36,803 nucleotides of DNA from positions 1 to 36,803 of the forward strand of contig LT649332.1 of the NCBI GenBank assembly GCA_900128395.1, read 5' to 3'. Below the pieces are notes generated by a model. It worked only from the letters and a program-made list of their open reading frames with translations. It was not told where the DNA came from and searched no databases. Numbering within the stretch: position 1 is the first letter of the stretch; each line of letters begins with the position of its first letter. This DNA is from Stramenopiles sp. TOSAG23-2. Its lineage: Eukaryota; Sar. Of this stretch, positions 25,320-35,560 are shown piece after piece. The translations under genes were made by a program, and so were the position numbers.

Positions 25320-28300
25320 TCAAACGACACTTATTTCGTTCAAACAATTCAATCGATAAAATTGCCATTCTTTTCCGCGTTGGAATTGGATACTTTCTTC
25401 TGTACGACGCTTTGCTTGGGCTATTTTACCTTGTACATCACCATTTTTCACTATTGCTTTTCCTTTTTCGTTATTATTGACAATAGCATGTACAACTGCA
25501 GCAGCATGAGCAGCAGTTTGCAATTGCGTGTCAGTATTATCATCAACTAATTTATTTACAATTTTGTTCAAGACTTGTGGATTGGATGTAAAATATGCTT
25601 TATTTGTCTTCACCAAAGCAATATTTCTCATCAGTAACATCGTTTTCGGTTTTTCAAATGCTTTTCTAAATACGCAATCCATCGTTTGTTTGTGCTTTCC
25701 AACCACTTCGCTACCATATTTAGTCGTCGATATGCGTATTAACATGTTGATTACATTTTCAAAACGAACGTTTTTATCTTTTATAATTTGTCGTTTTGTT
25801 TGTTGTGACAAAATAGTTGATGGTATAACAATCAAACCTGGCATATTCGCATTTTTACTGTTGCTATTACCAGTTGGGGAATTCGGGCGCGAATTGTTCG
25901 GTGTGGAACGTGGTGATACGCCTCTACTAATTGTACCGGTACGAATCATGCTATTATTTTTAGACAATATTTTTTCTAACAAAGAAAAGTTTTTATCAAA
26001 AAATCCGGATCGAACAATAAGCTTCAACGTTTTAGGATTTGAAATAGCAGCATTAGATACAATCCCATAGCAGATTCTCATCATTTCCCACACTTTTTTT
26101 GCATCGTAATTGTTTGGGGCGACGTAATGTCCAAAGAAAATAGCTAGCTCTGTCACTTTTTGTATAATTTTCTTGAATTGATTATGCGTATTATTTCTTG
26201 ATACACTGTTCTTTTTTACTTTGTACGAGCTGACTCCATTCTTATTTTTATCCATTTGCAAATTTTTAATCAAATTTCCACCTGTAGATAAAGTATTAAT
26301 TAGCACTCCAAGAATTTTACCTAATAAACTAGTCGGTTCCATAAATGCTGTACTAACTTCACGTGCATCGGCATATGTCAAATTTTTCATAATGACACGA
26401 AGTCCACCATGCTTCCACGCATATGTATTTGCGCTTGAAGAGCGATAAATAATACTTTCAAAAATTCCAAAACATCCCATTGCTTGTGCATTTAAAACCA
26501 ATTCACGATGCGTCGTTAATTTGCTTTTAGTCTTTTTTGATATAGACTTATTATTCATTGTTTCCAATACCATCAAATCATGCAATTCATCAATTCTATT
26601 TAATACAAAATCAAACAAACCGGAACGTAAGCATTCTTCTTTGAAATATATACTTCTTTCTAACAAGGCCCTGATACCATAGATCAATGCAACATTATCT
26701 TGCTGTGATGGTGGGATCGTTTGCTCCCAAGAAACAAATATTTTTGAATTATTATTATTATTTCTACCAGATCCCAAATTATCATTAAAGCCTAAATCAA
26801 TAGCTGAATGACGATTTAGATAAAATTCAATCATGGTTTTTAATATCGATGATCCTTCAGGTGTTTCAGAATATCCATTATTATTAACATCGCTGCCATT
26901 TGCAACATGTGGTCGTTTCCCTAAATATGCATCTGACAACAACAGTGCCCACTGATTGCTGGTTACAACTGTTGACAATAAAATAGAACTTGCAAAACGT
27001 AGCTCATCTGGGGCATCGGTGCCCAGGCAGAACTCTAAACTTTTTTCGAATTGATTTGTTAAAGACATTGATGCTTTACTATTCATATTATTATTATTTA
27101 TTGGGCATTTTGCACCTTTTGATATTTCATTTACCAACGTCAAAATGGTTTGTATCAACGTAAATTTGTCCGGTTTCGACATTGTTATTGCTATAGATGG
27201 ATTGTTCATGAAAAAGTATTTACGTGAGAAAGCAAAGAAATGTTCCAACGTATTAGCAACCAGCGGGCTCATATCTTCAAGCTGATTTTCGCAAAAAGAA
27301 GGATTAATTTGTAAACTACGTTTGGCTAAATGCATGATTAAACCACCACACGCAGTTGATGTACCAGAGTACAAGTTGCGCCAAACGTTGTAAATATCAT
27401 TCAAAGTAGCCTTGGATAGAGCACCACGGTCGCTATTATTTGCGTTGCGTCTACGTACATTCTTATCAGCATTGAACGTGTATCCATGGTTATGAAATGA
27501 GGCTTCTATATCTTGCGGTATGTCTATAGTCACGTACCCAGCATTAGCTGCATTTGCGTAGTTTCGCTCTATATTTCTAATGTAACCATCCCAATGTGTA
27601 CGTGGATTGATCATTTCTAGCAAAGGTTGCCATAGATCATAATTGTTAATTCGGTTGGCAAGCCATTCATCATCCAATCCTTCTAACATTCCAAATGCAC
27701 CATCGAGAGTCACCAGCAATTGTGCAATCGAGTTTGACAAAGCACATGAAGATAATGCTTCATTCGATAGCACTTCTGATAAGCCTTGTAGCACATTTAA
27801 TGCTACGAAGGATTGTAATCCTAAATTTTTCTCTGCATTGAAATCGATGCTAGTAGAATTTTGTGCCATGCACGCAAATATAAAATAGCTACGGACTACA
27901 TGCATCGCGCTAGCTCTGACAACAAATGGCTCTTTTCTATCCATTGCACATGTCCAACTTTGTTGTATTATTTTTGGTACGGAATCATGAACTGGCTCCT
28001 TAGCTAACATTTCATTATCATATTGTTTCGAAAAGATTTGAGTGATTATATTGTAACCACATACGCGAACATAAACTTCATGATCTATTAATAATCTTCG
28101 ACACCATGTAAAATCTACTCCAACATCAAAGCCTAGCCCCGCTATTTGTTCAATTCCTAATACGGCTTCCCTAAATACGGCCCGCCCAATAAAAGAGCTT
28201 GGAAGTTGATGAACTTGCGCTATTTGTACAAACAAGCTTGTTATCGCATTTAATGGGGTGACCAGTCGACTTAGATCACCGTTACTGTTGCTAATTCCAG

Positions 28301-31300
28301 AAATCATTCCATTTAAAATTGCAACGCAAATTCTAACCGTTCCTAAATCTTTGTGGTTGCATAACGCAATATGATGGGCTAATATGGACATTAAATTTGT
28401 TTCAAACAATAATGAATACTTCAATTCTTGCTGTGTTTTCATATCTTTCTCATTCTTATTATTTTTACTATAACACAGTGCCAAAGTAAGCTCTAAAATA
28501 CTTTTCACTAATGCTTGTCTTTCGACTGTATGATAAGAGCTATTTGCATTTTTCACACCATCTAAGAAATTCTTCGACAATCCATAACCAGCTCCACGCA
28601 ACATTTCAATCATGGTACCTGGAATTTTTAACTTGTTTTTATTTGATTGCCCATAATTCAATTTGTTCTTATTGTTGCCACGTTGCAAGTAAACTGAAAG
28701 CAAAGGTACTAATCTATCCCGTAAAGCAATCAATGCCATAATTTTCGCAGAAGAATTCATCGATGATGCCATCTTCGTAATGCATTTAACTACTTTAGAC
28801 AATAGCAATTCATCTTTGCGACTAGATGGAGACGTTTCTAAAAATCGGCGAAAGGTTTCGTACCACGTAGCCCGAGATGCATTTTCTAATAAATACTCAT
28901 TAATCTCACAATTGTAATAAAACTTTTCAAGTGCATCTGTACAGCTTCTATGGGATGAACTCGTGCTAATATCGTTTAATAATTCTATTGCCAATGAGAT
29001 AGTCGAAGCACTATCACGCATTTCATCTGACGTTCGATCCGTCACAATCAATCGTTGAACACTAGCATTTACCATCTTTTGTATAATTCGATTAGGTTCA
29101 AAGCCTAATTTCCAATGATCCAGTGTTGAATTTACACTTTTAAAATGAAAAATATTTACATTTAAAACATCCATCAATTTATCTAATGGAAACATCGTAT
29201 TTATAGCATTTGGCATTTTCAAAGGCTCCAGTTGTTTTAACCCAACAGGTGAATCACTCGCATAGATTTTCCCTTCATCTTTGTCCACGATTTTAGACAA
29301 AATTTCTACATTTTTTATTTCGCTTTTCGAACATGAATGGGTTCTAACAATGTAGCAAAATAAATCATTTGGTTGAAAGCATAATTGTGCAAAGATTGAT
29401 AACGTAAGAGCAACAAATGTACGGTTGGAATGGAAGATAAATGCTGATAGCACAATAAGATTATGCATGCACATATTATCAGAAACACTATTTGAAAACC
29501 CACTGCCAGTCGATGATGAAAACAAGCGCTCGGATAACTCTATACTTTGCGTTGTACAGACGTAAATCACCTGTAAAGCAGCGAAGTGTTCTATTTCATT
29601 ATTGCCAGCAAGCCTATCGATACAGATTTTACACAGCAAACCAAGCATATTTGCATCTTTTTCCATGCATCCATCTACGACACGTTTGTCGCTCAAAATC
29701 GATGCACATTGGATAGCACCAGTTTTCCAAACATCGCCTTGGGTAGAAGCAGTTGATAATAGATCCGTGAAGCGGGATATGTCATCAACGGCAAATGCTA
29801 CACTTGCTGCAGAAAATCCATCTTGCAAACAATCGACATTTTCAAGCGGTCTGTCGCCATCCGTGCAAACTGAAACAGGATCTTCAATGAATTTATCTCT
29901 AGTATTGGACAAAGTTTCTGATGAATTTAAGAATCTATTTGATTTACGAATCAAATCCCTCAACTCAATGGATGCTGTGTGTCGTACCCATTTTTCACAA
30001 TGCAATAACTTTCGTACAAGATGCAAGGTAACGGAAGCCCTAGATTGTTGCGTAGGAAATAATCCGATCAATGCAACCGCTTCTGGTAAACTGCTTTGTA
30101 CCGCAGTTTTACCACCAGAATAACCAACGTTATGGTCCTCGTCTCTAGCGTAACCGCCACCTCTAGAATCATGATATGCATATGCTTGTAAATACAACTG
30201 GAAAGGTGCCAATGCATTTACTGCTGCAGATGGAAATTTCATAGCACGTACGATAACATTTCGCATAAATGTTATAGCAAAAGTTTGCACAGAGTCATTA
30301 ATGGAAGTCATACCATGTGCGAATGTTTCATATAACACTTCGGGGTTTAATGCTATACAAAATAATGTTTTCTTCATAAAGCTTGCATCTCCAACTAATT
30401 CGTTAGAAGCAAAAGTTAAATTGCCATCTAATGCAACTGTTAATTGTGAATAAGTTTCACTTTGTATTTCTCTTTGTGGGTGTGACAGCAGCTTTAACAA
30501 TAAATTCATGGCAAGTTGATATTCTTTCCCACTTTCATCTGCAATAATTTCTTGACGGCCATCATCTTCAGAAGATATTAAACGCCCTAATCCAATCGAA
30601 AGTCCAATGATTTGTGAAACTATCATTGGTACATCGCTAATATTTTCAAACTTATACTGCAATGCAGTTATACTATCTTGAAGAAAATCGAATCGTTCTT
30701 TTAAATATTGGTTATTTGTTGAAATTTCGTTACCGGATTTCATTGTGTTGATGAGGTTAATTAAGTCATTTCCTTGGTCGTTGTTCGCATTAGATTGGTC
30801 ATTTGTTGCAGACACAACTTCGTCATCCATCTCTAAAACATTTTTCATTCTATTAATAATGCCAATAACTTTGCGACCGTGTAAATATTCTTTATGTGAT
30901 ATTGGATCAAGCACTTGTATAATTGGTAACGTTTTCTGCAAGATGTCTGGTTGAGATGACGAAAGTTTTTCGTTTTGCATAAACATTTTCAATATGCTAA
31001 TCACTTCCGCAGGGACAAATACGTTTGATGACCTTGCACGGTTTTGCTGTATATCGCTTGATTTTCCTGCAGCTATTAATGTTTTTGGTGAAACTAAGCT
31101 TAAAATTTGTATCATAATATTGATATCACACAAATGCCCAGTGGTCACATCTGTATTCATACATTTGTTATTATCACTTTCATTGTCATTTTCCTCAAAA
31201 TCATTTAAAAAACGAATTATGCGTGCACTTACAATACGACTTAATGCTTCTAGGCATCGTTCAATTCTTGCACAATCTAACGTCTCGTTTGTAACAACTG

Positions 31301-32591
31301 TGCCGAATCCTTTCGAATTTTGCTGTACGTATGGAAATCGCTCTGGCAATAAACTGGTGACATCCAATAACAATTTACGTATTGGAAACGATACATCAGA
31401 TTTTAAAGCTGGTAAGCAACTGATAAATATGACCATGGAAGCGTATCCTAATGACATTGCCAATGATTCACCAAGTTTTGAAGTATTATTGATTTCAATA
31501 TCACCAAGTAAATCAGCTTCTTGCATCCCTGGATCAATACCTTGAGGAAACGATTTAGATGCAGTTGCACTTTTCGCAGTGTATGCATCACTGTCTAAAT
31601 ATACTTGTAATCGTGCTTTCAATCGAACTATTAATGTATTCAATGCATGAATTGCAGTTAAAGTTGGGTCGTTCCCATTGGTATTCAAAAAACGCCTTTT
31701 ACTACTAGCATTATTGTCTTCCTCATTATTATCAACCATACCTGGTAAACTTATTTGACCAAGTAATCCATGCAATAAATCTGGACGTTGTAAAAATATT
31801 TCAGGTGGGAAATCATGTGCAGCAAAATCTGATATAGTTTTACATGCATTTGCAATATTTTGATCTTCCGCAACACGTAGTTGTGCTTGTAAATCAAATA
31901 GTGTACTTTCATCTGAACGTACCAATGAAATGATTGGAAATCTCCATCCACCTTTCAAGGACAACGGCCGTGCCATTTTAGATTTTGGAATGGACGTAGT
32001 GACAGCATCACTCTCTTGCCATGAGGTACGTTTTGAACCTTTCTTCTTGTTCCCTGTAGTCACGATAATTGTTTCATATTCTCCAAAATCAGTATCGTCT
32101 AAATTTAAACTTACGTCGCCAGGTAACTTTGCATTCATAGTATCACCAACTAATGGTCTTGCGAGTAATGAACCGATAATTTCATCGATAATTGTGTAAA
32201 AATGTTCCGGGCAATTATCGCTTTTGCGCAAAATTTGTAAGCTATCAACGGCACCTTTCCCTAATAAATATTGCCCTGAAACTTTTTCACGTGATAAAGT
32301 GTTTAAAAGTTGCAAAGCATATAAAGGCAAAGACCTAGTTCCATTTTCATTTCTGCCGTTTTCAGTATTTTCATCTTCCTCATTTTCGGGTGAAGTTGCT
32401 GTGCGATTGACCCAATCCAATAATGCATTCATTGCATTTCTATCTTGTATAATATCTGATTTCAAAAGCAAACCGTTGGTAAGCTTAAAATGAACATTCT
32501 CTAACGCTCTATTCCGTACGTCTGATAATGGATGACTTAATTTTTTCAATAAACTTTGTGTACGTGACATAATAGTAGTTGACGCTGCCAT
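25320..32591 (-). CDS. RTTN: Rotatin homologue, giant armadillo-like ciliary protein
   Basis: A single uninterrupted frame of 2423 aa, near the length of animal rotatin. The N-terminal ~130 residues match the rotatin armadillo-like domain: LLKKLSHPLSDVRNRALENV, then an ALLDWVN helix and LLGKGAVDSLQILRK. The remainder is helical-repeat sequence (ARM/HEAT-like), broken by Asn-rich low-complexity linkers, for example near residues 1880-1960 and 2230-2260. Rotatin is a centriole/basal-body protein required for centriole elongation and cilium function. Together with BBOF1 it indicates a flagellated life stage. The ATG at 32591 is followed within 12 residues by the family block, so the start looks right. 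The absence of introns over 7.2 kb is notable but consistent with the intron-poor window. Confidence 0.85.
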   Translation of the reverse strand: MAASTTIMSRTQSLLKKLSHPLSDVRNRALENVHFKLTNGLLLKSDIIQDRNAMNALLDWVNRTATSPENEEDENTENGRNENGTRSLPLYALQLLNTLSREKVSGQYLLGKGAVDSLQILRKSDNCPEHFYTIIDEIIGSLLARPLVGDTMNAKLPGDVSLNLDDTDFGEYETIIVTTGNKKKGSKRTSWQESDAVTTSIPKSKMARPLSLKGGWRFPIISLVRSDESTLFDLQAQLRVAEDQNIANACKTISDFAAHDFPPEIFLQRPDLLHGLLGQISLPGMVDNNEEDNNASSKRRFLNTNGNDPTLTAIHALNTLIVRLKARLQVYLDSDAYTAKSATASKSFPQGIDPGMQEADLLGDIEINNTSKLGESLAMSLGYASMVIFISCLPALKSDVSFPIRKLLLDVTSLLPERFPYVQQNSKGFGTVVTNETLDCARIERCLEALSRIVSARIIRFLNDFEENDNESDNNKCMNTDVTTGHLCDINIMIQILSLVSPKTLIAAGKSSDIQQNRARSSNVFVPAEVISILKMFMQNEKLSSSQPDILQKTLPIIQVLDPISHKEYLHGRKVIGIINRMKNVLEMDDEVVSATNDQSNANNDQGNDLINLINTMKSGNEISTNNQYLKERFDFLQDSITALQYKFENISDVPMIVSQIIGLSIGLGRLISSEDDGRQEIIADESGKEYQLAMNLLLKLLSHPQREIQSETYSQLTVALDGNLTFASNELVGDASFMKKTLFCIALNPEVLYETFAHGMTSINDSVQTFAITFMRNVIVRAMKFPSAAVNALAPFQLYLQAYAYHDSRGGGYARDEDHNVGYSGGKTAVQSSLPEAVALIGLFPTQQSRASVTLHLVRKLLHCEKWVRHTASIELRDLIRKSNRFLNSSETLSNTRDKFIEDPVSVCTDGDRPLENVDCLQDGFSAASVAFAVDDISRFTDLLSTASTQGDVWKTGAIQCASILSDKRVVDGCMEKDANMLGLLCKICIDRLAGNNEIEHFAALQVIYVCTTQSIELSERLFSSSTGSGFSNSVSDNMCMHNLIVLSAFIFHSNRTFVALTLSIFAQLCFQPNDLFCYIVRTHSCSKSEIKNVEILSKIVDKDEGKIYASDSPVGLKQLEPLKMPNAINTMFPLDKLMDVLNVNIFHFKSVNSTLDHWKLGFEPNRIIQKMVNASVQRLIVTDRTSDEMRDSASTISLAIELLNDISTSSSHRSCTDALEKFYYNCEINEYLLENASRATWYETFRRFLETSPSSRKDELLLSKVVKCITKMASSMNSSAKIMALIALRDRLVPLLSVYLQRGNNKNKLNYGQSNKNKLKIPGTMIEMLRGAGYGLSKNFLDGVKNANSSYHTVERQALVKSILELTLALCYSKNNKNEKDMKTQQELKYSLLFETNLMSILAHHIALCNHKDLGTVRICVAILNGMISGISNSNGDLSRLVTPLNAITSLFVQIAQVHQLPSSFIGRAVFREAVLGIEQIAGLGFDVGVDFTWCRRLLIDHEVYVRVCGYNIITQIFSKQYDNEMLAKEPVHDSVPKIIQQSWTCAMDRKEPFVVRASAMHVVRSYFIFACMAQNSTSIDFNAEKNLGLQSFVALNVLQGLSEVLSNEALSSCALSNSIAQLLVTLDGAFGMLEGLDDEWLANRINNYDLWQPLLEMINPRTHWDGYIRNIERNYANAANAGYVTIDIPQDIEASFHNHGYTFNADKNVRRRNANNSDRGALSKATLNDIYNVWRNLYSGTSTACGGLIMHLAKRSLQINPSFCENQLEDMSPLVANTLEHFFAFSRKYFFMNNPSIAITMSKPDKFTLIQTILTLVNEISKGAKCPINNNNMNSKASMSLTNQFEKSLEFCLGTDAPDELRFASSILLSTVVTSNQWALLLSDAYLGKRPHVANGSDVNNNGYSETPEGSSILKTMIEFYLNRHSAIDLGFNDNLGSGRNNNNNSKIFVSWEQTIPPSQQDNVALIYGIRALLERSIYFKEECLRSGLFDFVLNRIDELHDLMVLETMNNKSISKKTKSKLTTHRELVLNAQAMGCFGIFESIIYRSSSANTYAWKHGGLRVIMKNLTYADAREVSTAFMEPTSLLGKILGVLINTLSTGGNLIKNLQMDKNKNGVSSYKVKKNSVSRNNTHNQFKKIIQKVTELAIFFGHYVAPNNYDAKKVWEMMRICYGIVSNAAISNPKTLKLIVRSGFFDKNFSLLEKILSKNNSMIRTGTISRGVSPRSTPNNSRPNSPTGNSNSKNANMPGLIVIPSTILSQQTKRQIIKDKNVRFENVINMLIRISTTKYGSEVVGKHKQTMDCVFRKAFEKPKTMLLMRNIALVKTNKAYFTSNPQVLNKIVNKLVDDNTDTQLQTAAHAAAVVHAIVNNNEKGKAIVKNGDVQGKIAQAKRRTEESIQFQRGKEWQFYRLNCLNEISVV

Positions 32592-33147
32592 TTTTCGTTT
32601 ATTTTAATTTTATTTTAAAATTTATCTATGTGTATATATATATATATATACGTATATATTTGTGGATGTGTAAACTTATATATTATATGTATATCTAAAC
32701 GTAACACCACTTTCAATTTCTATAATATTACAAACAACTATGAACATTCAACAAAACAAGTTTCATGTGTTATATTATTGAAATTTGTATAATATATATA
32801 AGTAAAGCAAAACCATTTATTTTTCATCAATAGTGTGTAGTATTGTTATGCGTATAAATTAAAATAAGAATCTTGTCTTGTATTTTTGATTTTACAAAAA
32901 TCACCAAATTCAAATATATTTATTATTTTTCCATCCTGAGATCGTAAAGTTAATACAGGTACATATTATAGCATTGAAGACATTACAAGGTACATACCAC
33001 TAATACACATGGATACCGTGTTGTCGTAAAAATAGGTACAAACACAACAACAGGCACACAACAGGCACAACAACACGGCATCACAACTATAGTTATTGAA
33101 GTAAAAAATAAGAAGTTTTCCTTCTTTCCTTTTTTTCTCCCTCGAAA

Positions 33148-33347
33148 TCAAGCGGAACGTGCGAACGAAATTTAATCAAAAAATGAATTTCAAAAAAGGA
33201 TTTTGTGATTTCATTTTTTGTTTTAAATAAATAACTAAAATGATAAGTCATTTTACAAAATAAAATCGGATATTTTTATGTTAATAATATCAATAATCGG
33301 CATATTTTGATCCAATTTCGTTCCGCTTTTGTTTTCGTTCCGCTTGA
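33148..33347. repeat. Nested inverted repeat, MITE-like
   Basis: The outer arms TCAAGCGGAACG (33148-33159) and CGTTCCGCTTGA (33336-33347) are perfect complements. The next arms, GAACGAAATT (33163-33172) and AATTTCGTTC (33314-33323), also pair. The right side carries an extra copy of TTCGTTCCGCTT (33317-33328). An inner hairpin, CAAAAAATGAA / TTCATTTTTTG, lies at 33177-33187 and 33210-33220. Total span is about 200 bp with no open frame and no obvious target-site duplication. Confidence 0.7.
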
Positions 33348-33356
33348 ATCCTACTC

Positions 33357-33571
33357 TTCAACTATGATATAATGCTATTCCTATGCTAATATTCGGGCTG
33401 GCAAAAATGTAGCTTCGTTTTTTTAGATATCTTACGATTTTCCAACACCGCATTTTTTGCAAGATGTTTCGTTTGATTGACCTTGTAAATTATCCTCGTC
33501 CGCATTTGGGTCCGTTCAACTCTGATATAATGCTATTCCTATGCTAATATTCGGGCTGGCAAAAATGTAGC
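33357..33571 (+). repeat. 57-base direct repeat, 158 bases apart
   Basis: Copies at 33357-33413 and 33515-33571 share TATAATGCTATTCCTATGC and ATATTCGGGCTGGCAAAAAT, with about one substitution. The first copy begins ten bases after the nested inverted repeat. Confidence 0.9.
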
Positions 33572-33742
33572 CATAATAATAATAAATATACATAAAAATG
33601 ATGGGAGAAAATGCAAATATTTTTATGTACAACAAAAGAAGAGATAGATGTTTAATGGATTGGGATATTACTTTGCAGCATATATACCAATATATATTTA
33701 AATATATATATATAGAGAGAGAGAGAGATTGATACATATATT

Positions 33743-35560
33743 ATGCAGAAAAAAACGAAAATAAGATCCGCATCGACTTCCAATAACAACGTTTTAGGCA
33801 ATAATAATAATATTATCCAACAGCAAAATTATACAAATAGTAGCAAAAATAGTAGCAGAAAAGGTACCTCTGAGGAATTGAAAGAAAATAAAAGCAATAA
33901 AATGTCAACACCACGTAACCATTTGCAATCGACTTCATCGCCGGTAGATGGTAGACCGCCATTGATTCCGTCAGGGAAGAAGCAAACAATAGTAGCTCGA
34001 ATTGCAAAATTTGATAGTGCAGAATCTGTTATGCCACCTCCTATAGATCATAATAAAACTGTCTATAAGATTTTTTTCCTGCAAGGTTTAGGCATGATGT
34101 TTCCATGGAATGTTTACATTACTGCACAAAGTTACTACAAGCATCGATTTGAGGGCACAGCTCACACATCTAATTTTACTTTTTGGTTTTCAACATGTTT
34201 TCAAATAGCAAACATTGTCGGGTTAGCGTTGGCAGTGTATTATGGTAGTAAATTTAATATGCGTTTTAGCGTAGCTTTTCCAATGGTAATAAATTGTTTA
34301 GTATTAATTGCAACAACATCATTAGTAGAAACTAATCGTGTGACGGCAAATTTTCTTTTTATTTTGACATGCGGTTTCGTTGCAACTTGCGGTGTCTGTA
34401 CGGCATTATTACAATTAGGGATCTTTGGTTTAGCTGGTCGTTTTCCAAATGTATACATGCAAGCGGTCATGTCTGGACAGGGCATGGCAGGTATTGCGGT
34501 TTCGTTAATTAATATTTTTACCACCGTATCGGAGCCAGCGACGAAATCTAACTTATCTTTTGATGATATTAAAGAAAGTGCATTTATGTATTTTTTAATT
34601 GCAACCATAGTTGTGATTGTTACATTGCTATCATTTAATTTAATGTCATATTTAGACTTTGCGCAATATTATGCGTTCACTGATACGCAAGAAGAGCAAA
34701 ATAAAAACAGAAGAGAAAGAATGTTAGCACATCGTGAACGTAAAAAAAAAGAAAAGAATGGCTCTGTTGATACCACACCATTATTAATGAAACTTGGTGG
34801 ACCAGAAGATCCTAATATAATACCACCTTTTAAACGCAGTATTATGGAATCGCCCGTTTACAGCCGTCGTTCTACTCCTGGGACGACACCAAACGGTAGT
34901 CCAGGTGGTAGTAGAGGTAACTCGCCAAACTCTGATTATGAGGATCTAGAAGCTGATGACAAAGATGGTGGCAACAAAGTTGGCACATGTAAAATAATAT
35001 CGTACTTGTGGGCAGATGCTATTGGTGTATTTCTAGTATTCTTCGTAACATTGAGTCTTTTCCCTGGTGTGACTGCTGAAATACGATCAGTGAAAAATCC
35101 AGACAATTTTCCAGCACCACCATCTGGTCGAGTTTTTGGGGATTTATGGGTACCAATATCATTTTTATGTTTTAATGTTGGTGATACGCTCGGTAGAATA
35201 ATGACCGCATATGTGAAATTAACTACTAAACCTGTTTTAATTTTAGCTACATTGCGATTAGGATTTCTACCATTGTTTTTGAATTGCAATGTAGTGCCGG
35301 CTGGACTGGAACCGAAAGATGATGTTATATTTAACAATGACATTTATCCAATTATATTTATGGCTTTGATGGCAATAAGTAATGGATTTTTAGCAAGTTG
35401 CGCTATGATGAATGGTCCAGAAAATGTTCCAGACAACGTTGCCAGTCGCGCAGGTACATTGATGGCATTTTTCTTGGAATTTGGATTGATCTTAGGTTGC
35501 ACAGCAAGTTTTGGTTTACAAGCAATTGTTTGTCAATGCAATCCATTTTTATTTGATTAA
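33743..35560 (+). CDS. Equilibrative nucleoside transporter (SLC29/ENT family)
   Basis: A 605-aa transporter that should move nucleosides or nucleobases across a membrane by facilitated diffusion. The family signature of helix 1 is at about 111-128 (FFLQGLGMMFPWNVYITA). Helix 4-5 signatures follow (GVCTALLQLGIFGLAGRFP, then the SGQGMAGIAVSL motif). About eleven hydrophobic helices are visible, six before and five after a long hydrophilic loop (about 310-410) that is rich in basic residues, Pro, Gly and Ser. The first ~100 residues are a disordered Ser/Asn/Gln-rich cytosolic tail, longer than usual; a second Met at residue 54 is a possible alternative start. The first ATG follows a GAGAGA leader. 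The late block NVASRAGTLMAFFLEFGLIL supports the C-terminal end. Confidence 0.95.
   Translation: MQKKTKIRSASTSNNNVLGNNNNIIQQQNYTNSSKNSSRKGTSEELKENKSNKMSTPRNHLQSTSSPVDGRPPLIPSGKKQTIVARIAKFDSAESVMPPPIDHNKTVYKIFFLQGLGMMFPWNVYITAQSYYKHRFEGTAHTSNFTFWFSTCFQIANIVGLALAVYYGSKFNMRFSVAFPMVINCLVLIATTSLVETNRVTANFLFILTCGFVATCGVCTALLQLGIFGLAGRFPNVYMQAVMSGQGMAGIAVSLINIFTTVSEPATKSNLSFDDIKESAFMYFLIATIVVIVTLLSFNLMSYLDFAQYYAFTDTQEEQNKNRRERMLAHRERKKKEKNGSVDTTPLLMKLGGPEDPNIIPPFKRSIMESPVYSRRSTPGTTPNGSPGGSRGNSPNSDYEDLEADDKDGGNKVGTCKIISYLWADAIGVFLVFFVTLSLFPGVTAEIRSVKNPDNFPAPPSGRVFGDLWVPISFLCFNVGDTLGRIMTAYVKLTTKPVLILATLRLGFLPLFLNCNVVPAGLEPKDDVIFNNDIYPIIFMALMAISNGFLASCAMMNGPENVPDNVASRAGTLMAFFLEFGLILGCTASFGLQAIVCQCNPFLFD

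Larger units (their letters stand above)
32592..33742. other. Divergent intergenic region with inverted and direct repeats
   Basis: About 1.15 kb between rotatin (-) and the nucleoside transporter (+), containing both promoters. No coding frame is convincing. The central part (about 33145-33575) holds a nested inverted repeat and a 57-base direct repeat, listed separately. A GA run (about 33714-33728) lies just before the transporter ATG. Confidence 0.55.
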
